Of a stretch of DNA of 64,000 bases, positions 17,152 through 32,130 are shown one piece after another. The position numbers and the translations under genes are program-made. The stretch spans positions 1,798,001 through 1,862,000 of the forward strand of contig NC_015312.1 in assembly GCF_000196675.2 (NCBI RefSeq). Reading direction: 5' to 3'. Every line of letters begins with the position of its first letter. The stretch's first letter is position 1. The notes beneath the pieces were generated by a model that did no database searches, was not told the origin of the DNA, and saw only the letters and a list, made by a program, of their open reading frames with translations. This DNA comes from Pseudonocardia benzenivorans CB1190 (GTDB taxonomy: Bacteria > Actinomycetota > Actinomycetes > Mycobacteriales > Pseudonocardiaceae).

Positions 17152-18471
17152 GTGTCGGACGTCAGCTCCCGCCGCACCCCGGCGGCGTCGCCCCTTCGCG
17201 GCCGGATCCCCCTGGGCCGTGCGGTGGCGGCCGTCCTCGTGCTCGTGGCGCTGGGCACCGCGATCGCGCTGACCGTCATCCATCCCGACGTGCTGCTGCG
17301 GCTCGTCCCGTCACCGGACATGCGCGAGCTGCACCCGGACTTCGACACGTTCTGGCATTCCGCCGTCGCGCTGTTGCAGGGCAGCGACATCTACCACACC
17401 CCGGCGAAGCTCACGAACCTCAACCCGCCGGTGTTGTCGGTGCTGCTCGCGCCGTTCGCGCTGCTCGAGGCGCTGACCGCGTACCGGCTGTGGGCGCTGC
17501 TGACGTTGCTGATGATCGTCGCGGCGGTGCTCGCCGTGGCTCGCGAGCTGCGGCTGGGAAAGGGCTGGACCGCGGTCGCGGTCGTCGCGCTGCTGCTGTC
17601 CTCGCCGCTGCACGGAACCCTGGTGCTGGGGCAGATCTACGGGCTGCTGCTGGTCGCGCTCGTGGCGGGCTGGATCGCCGAGCGCCGTGGACACCCGCTG
17701 CTCGCGGGCGTGCTGTACGGCGTGGCGGTCGCGTTCAAGCCCTCGCTGGCGCCGATCCTGCTGTTGCCCTTCGTGCAGCGACGCTGGCGGCCGGGCGTCG
17801 CCGGGATCGTCGGTGCGGGCGTCGCGACGCTGATCGGGGTCGTGCCGGCGGGCTGGTCGAGCGGCCTGGAGTGGCTGCGGATCGGCCTGACCGCCCCCGT
17901 GCCCGACGTCGTCGACAACGCCGCGCTGCCCGGGGTCGCGGTGCGGATGGGCGTGCCGTCCGAGGTCGGCACCCTCGCCGGGGTCCTGGTACTGGTCCTC
18001 ACGCTCGTCGTGCTCGCGCGCCGGGCCGGGCGCGGCGCCGCGGATCCGGCGGGCACGGCGCCCTGGGCGGTGGTCGCCGCGGGTCTGCTGACCGCGCCGA
18101 TCGCCTGGCACAACTACCTGCTGCTGCTGTGGCCGGGCCTGCTCGTCCTGATCGCGCTCGGCCGTGAGCGGGCGTGGACGCGGCCGGTGTCGGCGGTGCT
18201 CCTCGCGTTCCCGATCATCCCGGTCTCCTGGGGCGCGCTGTGGGCCGACGACGACCCGTGGTCCCCGCTCGGCCGCTCCCTCTATTGCGCGATCCTGCTG
18301 AGCTACTGGGTGGCGCTGCTCGCCGGGTCGTCGGCGTCCCCGGCCCGGCGCGCGCACACATCCCTGCCTCCCGGGGGCGCGGCGAACCCCGCAGCAGTGG
18401 TACCGCCGCCGGACGCCGTCGCACCGGCGCCCGATCCCGCCGAGCGGTCCTCCGCCTCGCCGACGAGCTGA
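17152..18471 (+). CDS. GT87-family polyprenyl-phosphate mannosyltransferase-like membrane protein
   Basis: A 439-residue polytopic membrane protein with about ten hydrophobic segments. An extracytoplasmic loop after the first helix contains HPDFDTFWHSAVALLQGSDIY, matching the GT-C fold signature of GT87/DUF2029 enzymes, which have an acidic residue in the first loop. Members use polyprenyl-phosphate-mannose to extend lipomannan, arabinomannan or related envelope glycans. The GTG start at 17152 follows CGGGAG; the frame remains open far upstream but without membrane-protein character. The last 60 residues are Pro/Ala-rich and cytoplasmic or disordered. It diverges from the metallopeptidase gene. 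Confidence 0.8.
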   Translation: MSDVSSRRTPAASPLRGRIPLGRAVAAVLVLVALGTAIALTVIHPDVLLRLVPSPDMRELHPDFDTFWHSAVALLQGSDIYHTPAKLTNLNPPVLSVLLAPFALLEALTAYRLWALLTLLMIVAAVLAVARELRLGKGWTAVAVVALLLSSPLHGTLVLGQIYGLLLVALVAGWIAERRGHPLLAGVLYGVAVAFKPSLAPILLLPFVQRRWRPGVAGIVGAGVATLIGVVPAGWSSGLEWLRIGLTAPVPDVVDNAALPGVAVRMGVPSEVGTLAGVLVLVLTLVVLARRAGRGAADPAGTAPWAVVAAGLLTAPIAWHNYLLLLWPGLLVLIALGRERAWTRPVSAVLLAFPIIPVSWGALWADDDPWSPLGRSLYCAILLSYWVALLAGSSASPARRAHTSLPPGGAANPAAVVPPPDAVAPAPDPAERSSASPTS

Positions 18472-18893
18472 TCCGCCCCTGGCTCGATTCCCGTCGGAGC
18501 CGAGCTCCTGCGGTCCGGCCGCCGGGCACCCCGCCCGCGTACGCGACAGTCCGCGCCGGCTGCCGGGGGTCCGCGTGCGAGTGCGGGTGCCCGGGGCGCA
18601 CGGTTGTGCAGCCGGTGCGCGGCCCTCGTGCGGTCGGCCGGGGGCCGGCGCGGCGCGCCCACCGGCCACATGGCGCTGTCGGGTCGCCGTCGTCGCGCGG
18701 TGGGCAGGAGGCGCCGGTCCCGGCCGGACGTGCCGTTGCGCGGCCCTCGTGCGGTCGGCCGGGTGCCGGCGCGCCTGCGCCCGCCAGGCGACCCTGCCCG
18801 GTCGGCTGTCCCTGCGCGCGCGGGTTCCGGCCGGGACGGCCCTCGCGCGCGATCGGCCCGCGCCCGCCGGCCACGCCGTGCCGTCGGGTCGGA
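18472..18893. repeat. Gene-free GC-rich segment with imperfect direct repeats
   Basis: A 422-base gap between convergent genes with no credible ORF. A 27-base sequence (beginning TGCGCGGCCCTCGTGCGGTC) occurs at 18616-18642 and again, identical, at 18737-18763, 121 bases apart. Related decayed text (CCGGCCACATGGCGCTGTCG near 18662, CCGGCCACGCCGTGCCGTCG near 18868) suggests a larger duplicated unit. Confidence 0.7.
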
Positions 18894-21392
18894 CTACCCC
18901 TGCGGGGGTGGGCCGGACGCGCCGGTGCCCGCGCGTCCGCCGTTCGCATCGGCCGGGCCGGGTGCCGGAGGCTCGATGTCGCGGGCCTCGCTGACCGCCT
19001 CGGGATCGGCGGCGGGCAGCGGGGCCGGACGGCTGGAGGACGGCGGCGCGACGACCGCGGGCTCGCGGACCGGTGTCGGCGCGGGCGGGGCCCCGGCCGT
19101 GAGCGACCCCCGGTGCACGGGGCCGCCGGAGTTGTCGGGGACGAGCCAGAGCACGCCGGACGGGGGCAGCCGCAGCACCGCGGAGGCGGGTCGGCCGTGC
19201 CAGCTGCGCTGCTCCGCCTCGACGAACCCCAGGTTGCCCACGCCGGACCCGCCGTAGGCCTCGGCGTCGGTGTTGACGAGCTCCCGCCAGCGGCCTGCGA
19301 ACGGCAGCCCGACGCGGTAGTTCTCGTTGGGCGTGCCCGAGAAGTTGGCGATGCAGGCCAGCACGTTGGGGGTGCCGTCGTCGCCGGTCTCGGTGCCGCT
19401 CATCCGCAGGAAGCTCAGGACGTTGCCGGAGGCGTCGTTGGCGTCGATCCAGGAGAACCCGGCGGGCGTGGTGTCGAGTGCCCACAGCGCGGGCTGGCTG
19501 CGGTAGGCGCGGTTGAGGTCGCCCAGGAGCGTGCGGATGCCGCCGTGCAGCGGGTCCTCGAGCAGGTGCCAGTCGAGCGGCCGCTGCTCCGACCATTCCC
19601 GGACCTGCCCGAACTCCCCGCCCATGAACAGCAGCTGCTTGCCGGGGTGGGCCCACATGAACGCCAGCAGCGCGCGCACGCCCGCGGCCTTGTTCCAGTC
19701 GTCACCGGGCATCCGCGTCCACAGCGATCCCTTGCCGTGCACGACCTCGTCGTGGCTGAGCGGGAGCACGTAGTTCTCGCTGAAGGCGTACATCAGCGAG
19801 AACGTCATCTGGTTGTGGTGGTAGCTGCGGTGTATCGGATCGCGCCCCGTGTAGTCGAGCGTGTCGTGCATCCAGCCCATGTTCCACTTGAACCCGAATC
19901 CCAGGCCGCCGAGGTGGGTGGGGCGGGTGACGCCGGGCCACGCCGTCGACTCCTCGGCGATGGTGACGACGCCCGGGTGGTTGCGGTAGACCGTCGCGTT
20001 CATCTCCTGCAGGAACGCGACGGCGTCGAGGTTCTCCCGGCCGCCGTGGATGTTGGGCAGCCACTGGCCGTCGGCGCGGGAGTAGTCGAGGTAGAGCATC
20101 GAGGCGACGGCGTCGACGCGCAGGCCGTCGATGTGGAACTCCTCGCACCAGAACAGCGCGTTGGCGACGAGGAAGTTGCGGACCTCGCGGCGCCCGAAGT
20201 CGAACACGAGCGTGCCCCAGTCGGGCTGCTCGCCGCGGCGCGGGTCGGCGTGCTCGTAGAGGGGACCGCCGTCGAACCGGGCGAGCGCCCACTCGTCGCG
20301 CGGGAAGTGGGCGGGCACCCAGTCGACGATGACGCCGTAGCCGGCCTGGTGCAGCGTGTCGACGAAGTAGCGGAAGTCGTCGGGGCTGCCGAAGCGCGCG
20401 GTCGGCGCGTAGTACGACGTCACCTGGTAGCCCCACGACCCGCCGAACGGGTGCTCGGCGACGGGCAGCAGCTCGACGTGGGTGAAGCCCGTCTCGGACA
20501 GGTACTCGACGAGCTCCTGGGCCAGCTCGCGGTAGCCGAGCCCGGGCCGCCAGGAACCGAGGTGCATCTCGTAGACGCTCATCGGCTCGGCGTGCGGGCG
20601 CCGACCTGCGCGCGCGGTCATCCAGTCGGTGTCGCCCCACTCGTGCGTCGTGGCGGTGACGACGGACGCGGTCGCCGGCGGGATCTCGGTGGCGAAGGCC
20701 ATCGGGTCGGCCTTGTCGCGCCAGCGGCCGTCCTGGCCGAGGATGCGGTACTTGTACCGGGTCCCGACCCCGACGTCCGGGACGAACAGCTCCCAGACCC
20801 CGGAGCTGCCCAGCGAGCGCATGGGATGCGCCCAGCCGGCCCAGCCGTCGAAGTCGCCGGTGACGCGCACGCCCTGCGCCGTCGGCGCCCACACGGCGAA
20901 GCTGGTGCCGGTGACCTGGCCCGACGCGGTGTCGTAGGTGCGCACGTGCGAGCCCAGGACGTCCCAGAGGCGCTCGTGCCGGCCCTCGGCGATGAGGTGC
21001 AGGTCGACCTCGCCGAGGGTGGGGAGCCAGCGGTACGGCTCGTCGACGACGTGGGTGTCCTCGCCGTAGCGGACGGCGAGGCGGTAGTCGTCGGGTTCGC
21101 CGGGCACGATGCCGGAGAAGAGCCCGGCCTCGTGGACCCTGGTCAGCGGGAAGGACCGGTCGGTGTCGCCGTGCAGGAGCACGGACACCTCGTCGGCGTG
21201 CGGGCGCAGGGTGCGCACGATGGTGCCGTCGCGACCCTGGTGCGCGCCGAGCACGCCGTGCGGGTTGTGGTGGGCGCCGCCGAGCAGGCGGTCGACGGTG
21301 CGGGGGTCCGGGGCGTGGGAGTCGGCGGTGCCGGCGCCGATCGTCCGGGTGTTGGTGTCCTCGCGATCCACCCGTGAACCGTAGTGCCCCAC
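18894..21392 (-). CDS. glgB: 1,4-alpha-glucan branching enzyme (GH13)
   Basis: An 832-residue branching enzyme that cuts alpha-1,4 chains and re-attaches them through alpha-1,6 links. The N-terminal CBM48-like modules run from THHNPHG-type sequence ([13 protein letters not shown]) to about residue 240. The GH13 core follows with the nucleophile Asp427 in [10 protein letters not shown], the acid/base Glu in [13 protein letters not shown] and the transition-state Asp in [11 protein letters not shown]. The catalytic protein ends near SGVLWLVPD; about 75 Pro/Ala/Gly-rich residues follow, making it roughly 100 longer than the mycobacterial enzyme. In the GlgE pathway it branches the GlgE product. 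It closes the leftward glgE-treS-mak cluster. The start (GTG 21392) is uncertain by a few codons. Confidence 0.95.
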   Translation of the reverse strand: MGHYGSRVDREDTNTRTIGAGTADSHAPDPRTVDRLLGGAHHNPHGVLGAHQGRDGTIVRTLRPHADEVSVLLHGDTDRSFPLTRVHEAGLFSGIVPGEPDDYRLAVRYGEDTHVVDEPYRWLPTLGEVDLHLIAEGRHERLWDVLGSHVRTYDTASGQVTGTSFAVWAPTAQGVRVTGDFDGWAGWAHPMRSLGSSGVWELFVPDVGVGTRYKYRILGQDGRWRDKADPMAFATEIPPATASVVTATTHEWGDTDWMTARAGRRPHAEPMSVYEMHLGSWRPGLGYRELAQELVEYLSETGFTHVELLPVAEHPFGGSWGYQVTSYYAPTARFGSPDDFRYFVDTLHQAGYGVIVDWVPAHFPRDEWALARFDGGPLYEHADPRRGEQPDWGTLVFDFGRREVRNFLVANALFWCEEFHIDGLRVDAVASMLYLDYSRADGQWLPNIHGGRENLDAVAFLQEMNATVYRNHPGVVTIAEESTAWPGVTRPTHLGGLGFGFKWNMGWMHDTLDYTGRDPIHRSYHHNQMTFSLMYAFSENYVLPLSHDEVVHGKGSLWTRMPGDDWNKAAGVRALLAFMWAHPGKQLLFMGGEFGQVREWSEQRPLDWHLLEDPLHGGIRTLLGDLNRAYRSQPALWALDTTPAGFSWIDANDASGNVLSFLRMSGTETGDDGTPNVLACIANFSGTPNENYRVGLPFAGRWRELVNTDAEAYGGSGVGNLGFVEAEQRSWHGRPASAVLRLPPSGVLWLVPDNSGGPVHRGSLTAGAPPAPTPVREPAVVAPPSSSRPAPLPAADPEAVSEARDIEPPAPGPADANGGRAGTGASGPPPQG

Positions 21393-21555
21393 GGGCGGTC
21401 ACGCTGGCCGGGGAGGGGCCGCCGTTCGGGTGGCCGTACCGCGGTCGGGGGGCGTCCGTGGTACGGCCACGTCTCGCCGTCCAGGCACGGACGGCGACCG
21501 GCACGGGGTAGGTCCCACCGGGAAGGGGTCCGGGGGCGCCCGTGCGATCGAGGGG

Positions 21556-22509
<954 letters not shown>

Positions 22510-22600
22510 GGCGGGGCGTTCAGCGCCGCCGCCGCGGGAAGTGTTACTCCCGCGCACCGCGTGCCGGCCGTCCCTGCCGCCCGGGTACCGGCTCAGCTGG

Positions 22601-23281
22601 TCAACCACGCGACACCCGCCCGTCGTCGAGGCGACGCGGCGACTGCCCGTCGTCGAGCATCCGGGCCAGCCGGCGCAGGCCGCGGTGGGCGGCGACGCGC
22701 ACCGCGCCGGGGCGCTTGCCGAGCACCATCGCGACGGAGGGCGCGTCGAGTCCGACGACGGTGCGCAGCAGCACCGCCTCGGCCTGGTCCTGGGGGAGCT
22801 CGCTGATCAGCGCGATGGCCTCACGGGTGGACATGGCCTCGAGCGCGGAGCCGGCGGCGTCGTCCGGGCCGGCCCGCTCGGCGAGGACGTCGATGTCGGT
22901 CGGGGTCACCGGTCGTCGCGACCGTGACCGTGCCACGTCCATCGCGCGGTTGCGGCAGATGGCGCTGGCCCAGCCGCGGAACCCGTCGACGTCGCCGGTG
23001 AAGCGCGGGAGGTCGCGGGCGATCTGCAGCCAGGTCTCGGCGGTGACGTCCTCGGCGTCGTTGCCGACCAACGCCGTCGCGTAACGCAGCAGCCGCGGCT
23101 GCAGGTCGCGGTACAGCGTCACGAAGCCGCTCTCGTCGCCCGCGCGGGCCGCCGCCAGGGCGTCGGTCAGGTCGCCGTGGCGACCCGATGGGGAGCCGTC
23201 CGCCCCGGCGGCGGGCTGCGGCGCGCGGGCGTGCGGCAGCGCGACGTCGGCGCCGACGACGTCGGCGGCAACAGCGTGCAC
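22601..23281 (-). CDS. ECF RNA polymerase sigma factor
   Basis: A 226-residue extracytoplasmic-function sigma factor. Region 2 runs through GFVTLYRDLQPRLLRYATAL, the core-binding segment AEDVTAETWLQIARDL and GFRGWASAICRNRAMDVAR. Region 4 contains ELPQDQAEAVLLRTVVGL and the helix-turn-helix APSVAMVLGKRPGAVRVAAH. GTG 23281 is chosen because AGGAGGA lies four bases upstream; ATG 23332 would add 17 residues. The putative anti-sigma factor follows. The pair lies between mak and glgB in the same direction, so readthrough from the glycogen genes or regulation of glgB by this factor is possible. The target promoter is unknown. Confidence 0.9.
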   Translation of the reverse strand: MHAVAADVVGADVALPHARAPQPAAGADGSPSGRHGDLTDALAAARAGDESGFVTLYRDLQPRLLRYATALVGNDAEDVTAETWLQIARDLPRFTGDVDGFRGWASAICRNRAMDVARSRSRRPVTPTDIDVLAERAGPDDAAGSALEAMSTREAIALISELPQDQAEAVLLRTVVGLDAPSVAMVLGKRPGAVRVAAHRGLRRLARMLDDGQSPRRLDDGRVSRG

Positions 23282-23362
23282 ACGTCCTCCTACTGCATGG
23301 CGGCCGGACGGTGGGGAGCTCCGTCCGGACATCCGGGCCCTTCAGCGCCGAAGGCCCACGCA

Positions 23363-23371
23363 GTGTTACAC
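23363..23371. promoter_or_regulatory. GTGTTACAC palindrome upstream of the sigma gene
   Basis: A perfect nine-base palindrome GTGTTACAC in the 147-base gap between mak and the sigma factor start. The same nine bases, with similar GCAAGG flanking text, occur at 29018-29026 upstream of glgP. It could be a shared operator, but a nine-base word can recur by chance. Confidence 0.3.
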
Positions 23372-23428
23372 CCCTTGCGGAGATAGGTGTGCGGCACTGC
23401 CGTAAGAGTGACGAACAGCCGAGATCCG

Positions 23429-24828
23429 CTACGGAACGGAATCAATCCGCGGCGTCGACGGCGCAAGGATGCGCACGATCGCGTTCAGCGGGATGGGCGC
23501 CCACGTCGGGCGGTTGCGCGTCTCGTACACCACCTCGTAGACCGCCTTGTCCAGCTCGTACGCGCGCAGCACCAGCGCCTGCGCCCGTGGGTCGGTCTCG
23601 GAGCGGACCGCGTAGCCGTCGAGAAAGGCGGACCGGTTGCGCTCGGCCCACTCCGCCGCGCGCCACTGGCGCTGCGGGTCGGGCTCGGTCGCGTCGGCGT
23701 CGAGCAGCTGGTGGTTCGCGGCGTAGTCGAAGGACCGGAGCATCCCGGCGACGTCGCGCAGGGGCGAGTCCGGCCGCACCCGCAGCTCCAGCGGTGTCGC
23801 GGGCTCGCCCTCGAAGTCGATGACGAGCCAGCCGAGCGGGGTGCGCAGCACCTGCCCGAGATGCAGGTCGCCGTGGACGCGCTGGGCGGGCAGGGGACCG
23901 GGCAGTGCCGCGAACTCGTCGTAGACGGCCCGGATGGCGGCGGTGTGCGGCGCCAGCGCCGGGACGTCGGTGGCGGCGACGGTCAGCCGTGCCCTCATCG
24001 CGGCGGCGACCTCGGCGGTGTCGCGCTCGGCCGTCCCGAGCGCACGGGCGAGATCGCCGTGCAGCACGGCGATCGTCTGACCGAGCCGGTTGGCCTCCGC
24101 GGCGAAGTCCCCACCGACCTCGTCGGCGCGCAGGTCCGCCTCCGCGAGCAGGTCGCGGACGCTCGCCAGCGCCATCGCCCACCCCTCCGCGGAGTTCGAC
24201 GCGTAGTCCTGCAGCATCCCGAGCACGGCCACCTCGCCGTGCAGCACTCCCTCGACCGCCCCCTGCAGCGTCGCGACCTCGGTCCCGCCCGCGGCCCGCA
24301 GCGCGCGGTGCAGCTCGAGGTCGGGGTTGCCGCCGGCGGCGACGCGCCGGAACAGCTTGAGGATCGACCGCTCGCCGTAGACGACGGAGGTGTTGGACTG
24401 CTCGACCCCGAGGACCCGCCCCGGCGGCCCCGGCGCCAGCTCGACGCCGGGCTCCGGCACGAAGCGCAGGTCGCCGACCGTGCATCCGTTCCGGACCGCC
24501 TCGTACAGCCACTTCGTGACCGCCGGGTCCCACAGCCCGTCGTAGACGATGCGGCCGCCGAGCGCCCCGATGGTGGCGTGCTCCAGCTCGCCGCCGACGT
24601 CGGTGCGGTAGGCGGCCAGTACCTGGAAGTGCGCGGCGGGCCCGCCGTCGGTGAACTCGACCTCGGCGACCACGTGGTCGACGTCGAGTCCCTCGATCGG
24701 CAACGGCGTCGACGCGACGACGGACACGGAGCCGACCTCACGGCCCTTCGCGCCGGACCAGCGCTGCTGCGGAATCCAGTCCGCCAGCAGGGCCGCCAGG
24801 TCGGCGGACGGTGAGCTCGCGAGCTCGG

Positions 24829-24832
<4 letters not shown>
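23429..24832 (-). CDS. mak: Maltokinase
   Basis: A 467-residue kinase-like protein that phosphorylates maltose to maltose-1-phosphate, the GlgE donor. The N-terminal cap has the family stretch [16 protein letters not shown]. The C-terminal kinase lobe carries the catalytic loop [13 protein letters not shown] and the metal-binding VIDFEGEP, as in mycobacterial Mak/Pep2. The GTG start at 24830-24832 overlaps the treS stop as GTGA, so the two are translationally coupled, in line with the TreS-Mak complex known from mycobacteria. Earlier in-frame extension into treS is rejected. Confidence 0.95.
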
Positions 24833-26592
<1,760 letters not shown>

Positions 26593-26849
26593 GGGCGTCC
26601 TCCCGGTCGGCGGCGGGGTCGGCGGAAGCATCGCCCCAATTGGTACCGCGAGGGGCGGGCTCGCGCAGGCCGGACGGCCGGCGACGCGCCGCCGCCGCTG
26701 CGCGCGCGTACCGGTACCCGACGGTCTCACCCGGCACCGCCGGGGCGCCACCACGGAATGCCCGCACGCCGCGTGCCCGGCTCGTACCCGTCGCGGCCGG
26801 ATGTCACACGGGCCGGCCGGGACGGGCGCCCGCGGCCCTCAGCCGGGCG

Positions 26850-28820
<1,971 letters not shown>

Positions 28821-29232
28821 CGGTGCCACCCCCAGGTCTGGCCGAGATCCGTACGTCGCAGGGGCCGGGGAGCCGGTGGGTCCTGCGCTCGATGGTCAGT
28901 GCCCCGCCGGGGACCGCGGACCGGGTTCGCACCCACCCGATCACCACCCGTCGCGTGTGTCACAACGGTACCTACCCCGTCCAGCCGTGGCGGTAACGGG
29001 GTTGACCGCGATGCAAGGTGTTACACGCAGTTCATCGACGTTGTCGGTCCGTTCACCGACTCGCCCCGCGCCGACCGGTCCTGGCCCGGGGCCCAGCGGT
29101 CGGGATCGATCCGGTTCCGGGTGGTGACGGCGCGCAGGCGGGCTGTGCAACCCCACCCGATCGGGCGCGGACCATCCGGACGTCCGCGACGCCGGACGCG
29201 GCGCGCCGACGGCATCAGTACGCTGCGTCCGC
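28821..29232. promoter_or_regulatory. Divergent glgE/glgP promoter region
   Basis: A 412-base gap with no convincing ORF, from which glgE and glgP diverge. It contains the palindrome GTGTTACAC at 29018-29026 and a 7-base inverted repeat (ACCCCGT at 28974-28980, ACGGGGT at 28996-29002), plus the less GC-rich text GTGTGTCACAACGGTACC near 28956. Promoter elements cannot be fixed by eye. Coordinate control of synthesis and breakdown from this gap is likely. Confidence 0.4.
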
Positions 29233-31788
29233 GTGAGAGCCCTGCGTCGCTTCACCGTCCGTGCCCAGCTGCCCGAGCAGCTCGCCCCGTTGCAGAAACT
29301 GGCGACGAACCTGCGCTGGAGCTGGCACCCGCCGACCCAGGAGCTGTTCGCACGCCTCGACCACGACGCCTGGGAACGTGCCGGCCACGACCCCGTGCGC
29401 CTGCTGGGCGAGATCAGCACCGCCCGGTTCGCCGAGCTGGCCGCCGACGCCGAGACCGTCGTGACCGTCCGCGAGCTGTCCGACGAGCTCGACGCCTACC
29501 TGAACGAGCCGCGCTGGTACCAGCTCGCGGCCGAGGACGGCCAGGACCTGCCCGCGGCCATCGGCTACTTCTCGATGGAGTTCGGCGTCAGCGAGGTGCT
29601 GCCCAACTACTCCGGCGGGCTCGGGGTCCTCGCGGGCGACCATCTCAAGGCCGCGTCCGACCTGGGCGTCCCGCTGATCGGCGTCGGGCTGCTCTACCGC
29701 TCCGGCTACTTCCGCCAGTCGCTCTCGCTCGACGGCTGGCAGCTCGAGCACTACCCGCAGCTCGACCCGCAGGGCCTGCCGTTGCAGCTGCTCGTCGACG
29801 GGGCGGGCGAGCCGGTGCTCGTCGAGGTCGGCATGCCGGAGGGCCGCACGCTCACGGTGCGGGTCTGGCAGGCGGCGGTCGGCCGGGTGCCGCTGCTGCT
29901 GCTCGACTCCGACATCGAGGCCAACGACGCCGACCTGCGCGGCGTCACCGACCGGCTCTACGGCGGCGACCAGGACCACCGCATCAAGCAGGAGCTGCTC
30001 ATCGGCGTCGGCGGGGTCCGCGCGGTGCGCGCCTTCTGCGCCGCGACGGGCCATGTCGCGCCGGAGATCTTCCACACCAACGAGGGCCACGCGGGCTACC
30101 TGGGCCTCGAGCGCATCCGCGAGCTGCTCGCGGGCGAGGGGCACGACGCCGCCGGCCTGGACTTCGACGAGGCCGTCGCCGCGGTGCGCGCGGGCACGGT
30201 CTTCACCACGCACACCCCGGTGCCCGCGGGCATCGACCGGTTCCCGCTCGACCTGGTGCGCAGGCACTTCTCCGACGAGGTGCTGCCCGGCGTCCCGCTC
30301 GACCGCGTCCTCGCGCTCGGCGCCGAGGAGGACCCGGAGATGTTCAACATGGCGCACATGGGGCTGCGGCTGGCCCAGCGCGCCAACGGCGTCTCCCGCC
30401 TGCACGGCATCGTCTCGCGCGGCATGTTCTCCACGATCTGGCGCGGGTTCGACGCCGACGAGGTGCCGATCGGCTCGGTCACCAACGGCGTGCACGGGCA
30501 CACGTGGGAGGCCCGCGAGGTCACCGACCTGCTGGGTGAGCCGGGCGTCGGTGGTGGGGACGACGCCGTCGGCGACATCCCGGACGCGGCGCTGTGGGGG
30601 TTGCGCGCCTCGCTGCGGGCGCGGCTGGTCGAGGAGGTGCGCCGGCGGGTCCGCGCGGCGTGGCTGGAGCGCGGCGCGTCGGCCCCCGAGCTGGGCTGGA
30701 CCGACCACGTCTTCGACCCCGAGGTGCTGACCGTCGGCTTCGCGCGCCGCGTCCCCACCTACAAGCGGCTCACGCTGATGCTGCGCGACCCCGACCGGCT
30801 GCGCGACCTGCTGCTCGACCCGCACCGGCCGGTGCAGCTGATCGTCGCCGGCAAGTCGCACCCGGCCGACGACGGCGGCAAGGCGCTCATCCAGCAGATC
30901 GTCCGCTTCGCCGACGACCCCGCGGTGCGCCACCGCATCGTCTTCCTGCCCGACTACGACATGTCGATGGCCCGCTACCTGTACTGGGGCTGCGACGTCT
31001 GGCTCAACAACCCGCTGCGCCCCTTGGAGGCCTGCGGCACGTCGGGCATGAAGTCCGCGCTCAACGGCGGGCTCAACCTGTCCATCCGCGACGGGTGGTG
31101 GGACGAGCTCTACGACGGCGCGAACGGCTGGGCCATCCCCACCGCCGACGGCATCGAGGACCCGGTCAAGCGCGACGACCTCGAGGCCAACGCCCTCTAC
31201 GAGCTGCTCGCGACGCAGGTCGCCCCGGCGTTCTACGAGCGCACCGACGGCGTGCCCACCCGGTGGGTCGAGCTCGTCCGGCACACGCTGGAGACGCTGC
31301 GTCCCCAGGTTCAGGCCAGCAGGATGGTGCGCGAGTACGTCGAGGACTGGTACGCCCCGGCCGCCCTCGCGGCGCGCGAGATCGCCCGGGACGACTTCGC
31401 GGGCGCCCGCGCGCTCGCCGGGTACCGGTCGCGGCTGAACGACGCGTGGCCGCGGGTGCAGATCTCGGGCGTCGACGCCTCCGGGCTGCCGGACACCCCC
31501 GTCGTCGGTGCCCCGATGACGGTGCGCGCCGCGGTCTCGCTCGCCGGCCTCGACCCGCAGGACGTGTCCGTCCAGGCCGTCGTCGGGCGGGTCTCGGACA
31601 GCGACGAGCTCGACGCGCCGATGATGTCGGTGATGAAGCACGTCGGCGCGGTCGACGGGCTGGACCGCTTCGAGGCCGTCGTCCCGCTGCCGCACGCGGG
31701 CCTGACCGGCTACACGGTCCGGGTCCTGCCGGCGCACCCGCTGCTCGCGACGCCGGCGGAGCTGGGCAAGGTCGTCCTCGCAGGCTGA
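29233..31788 (+). CDS. glgP: Alpha-glucan phosphorylase
   Basis: An 851-residue phosphorylase releasing glucose-1-phosphate from alpha-1,4-glucan. It is of the actinobacterial type (as Rv1328), with the N-terminal domain RRFTVRAQLPEQLAPLQKLA and GYFSMEFGVSEVLPNYSGGLG in the catalytic core. The pyridoxal-phosphate lysine is Lys607 in GTSGMKSALNGG; HTNEGHAG and TTHTPVPAG are other family motifs. It starts with GTG 29233 directly after the shared glgE promoter region. It may also work in reverse under high phosphate-sugar conditions. A palindromic repeat lies two bases after its stop codon. Confidence 0.95.
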   Translation: MRALRRFTVRAQLPEQLAPLQKLATNLRWSWHPPTQELFARLDHDAWERAGHDPVRLLGEISTARFAELAADAETVVTVRELSDELDAYLNEPRWYQLAAEDGQDLPAAIGYFSMEFGVSEVLPNYSGGLGVLAGDHLKAASDLGVPLIGVGLLYRSGYFRQSLSLDGWQLEHYPQLDPQGLPLQLLVDGAGEPVLVEVGMPEGRTLTVRVWQAAVGRVPLLLLDSDIEANDADLRGVTDRLYGGDQDHRIKQELLIGVGGVRAVRAFCAATGHVAPEIFHTNEGHAGYLGLERIRELLAGEGHDAAGLDFDEAVAAVRAGTVFTTHTPVPAGIDRFPLDLVRRHFSDEVLPGVPLDRVLALGAEEDPEMFNMAHMGLRLAQRANGVSRLHGIVSRGMFSTIWRGFDADEVPIGSVTNGVHGHTWEAREVTDLLGEPGVGGGDDAVGDIPDAALWGLRASLRARLVEEVRRRVRAAWLERGASAPELGWTDHVFDPEVLTVGFARRVPTYKRLTLMLRDPDRLRDLLLDPHRPVQLIVAGKSHPADDGGKALIQQIVRFADDPAVRHRIVFLPDYDMSMARYLYWGCDVWLNNPLRPLEACGTSGMKSALNGGLNLSIRDGWWDELYDGANGWAIPTADGIEDPVKRDDLEANALYELLATQVAPAFYERTDGVPTRWVELVRHTLETLRPQVQASRMVREYVEDWYAPAALAAREIARDDFAGARALAGYRSRLNDAWPRVQISGVDASGLPDTPVVGAPMTVRAAVSLAGLDPQDVSVQAVVGRVSDSDELDAPMMSVMKHVGAVDGLDRFEAVVPLPHAGLTGYTVRVLPAHPLLATPAELGKVVLAG

Positions 31789-31790
31789 CC

Positions 31791-31830
31791 GTGAGTGGCG
31801 ATGGTCGACACGGCGACCATCGCCACTCAC
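31791..31830. repeat. Palindromic repeat PR-1, after glgP
   Basis: A perfect 17-base stem (31791-31807 GTGAGTGGCGATGGTCG, complement 31814-31830) with a six-base loop, starting two bases after the glgP stop codon. It separates convergent glgP and the zinc-ribbon gene and could fold in either transcript. No T-run follows. It is one of three copies in the window. Confidence 0.85.
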
Positions 31831-31844
31831 GAGGGCCGGGACTC

Positions 31845-32069
31845 TCAGCCGCAGCAGCCGCCGCCGCAGCACCCGCCGCCCGCGGCGGGGGCGGGCCGGG
31901 GCGCGGCGCCGCCGCGTCCGCCGACCCCGGCGAGCGCGACGGTGCTCAGCAGCTTGACGGTGTCGGCGTGCCCGCCGGGGCAGGACGCGGGCTCGCCGGA
32001 CTCGCTCATCGGCCGGTTGACCTCGAAGGTCGTGTCGCACTGCCGGCAGCGGTACTCGTAACGGGGCAC
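31845..32069 (-). CDS. FmdB-type zinc-ribbon protein
   Basis: A 74-residue protein. The first 40 residues match the FmdB regulatory zinc ribbon: MPRYEYRCRQCDTTFEV supplies CxxC, and the second half CPGGH supplies Cys and His. The C terminus is Gly/Ala-rich and ends CCGGGCCG, four extra cysteines that could hold metal. FmdB-family proteins are often annotated as regulators from an amidase operon, but most have no proven role. It lies between convergent glgP and upstream glgX on the minus strand. Confidence 0.75.
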   Translation of the reverse strand: MPRYEYRCRQCDTTFEVNRPMSESGEPASCPGGHADTVKLLSTVALAGVGGRGGAAPRPAPAAGGGCCGGGCCG

Positions 32070-32130
32070 GGGCGGATCCTAAGCGATGGATCCGCCGTCC
32101 GGCGGGGTTCGCCCACGCGGAGCGAACCCG

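Noticed and set aside
31791-31830. The palindromic repeats as classical intrinsic terminators
   Set aside because: None has a T-run, and one lies inside an operon between co-oriented genes. A termination role remains possible, but sequence identity between copies needs another explanation.
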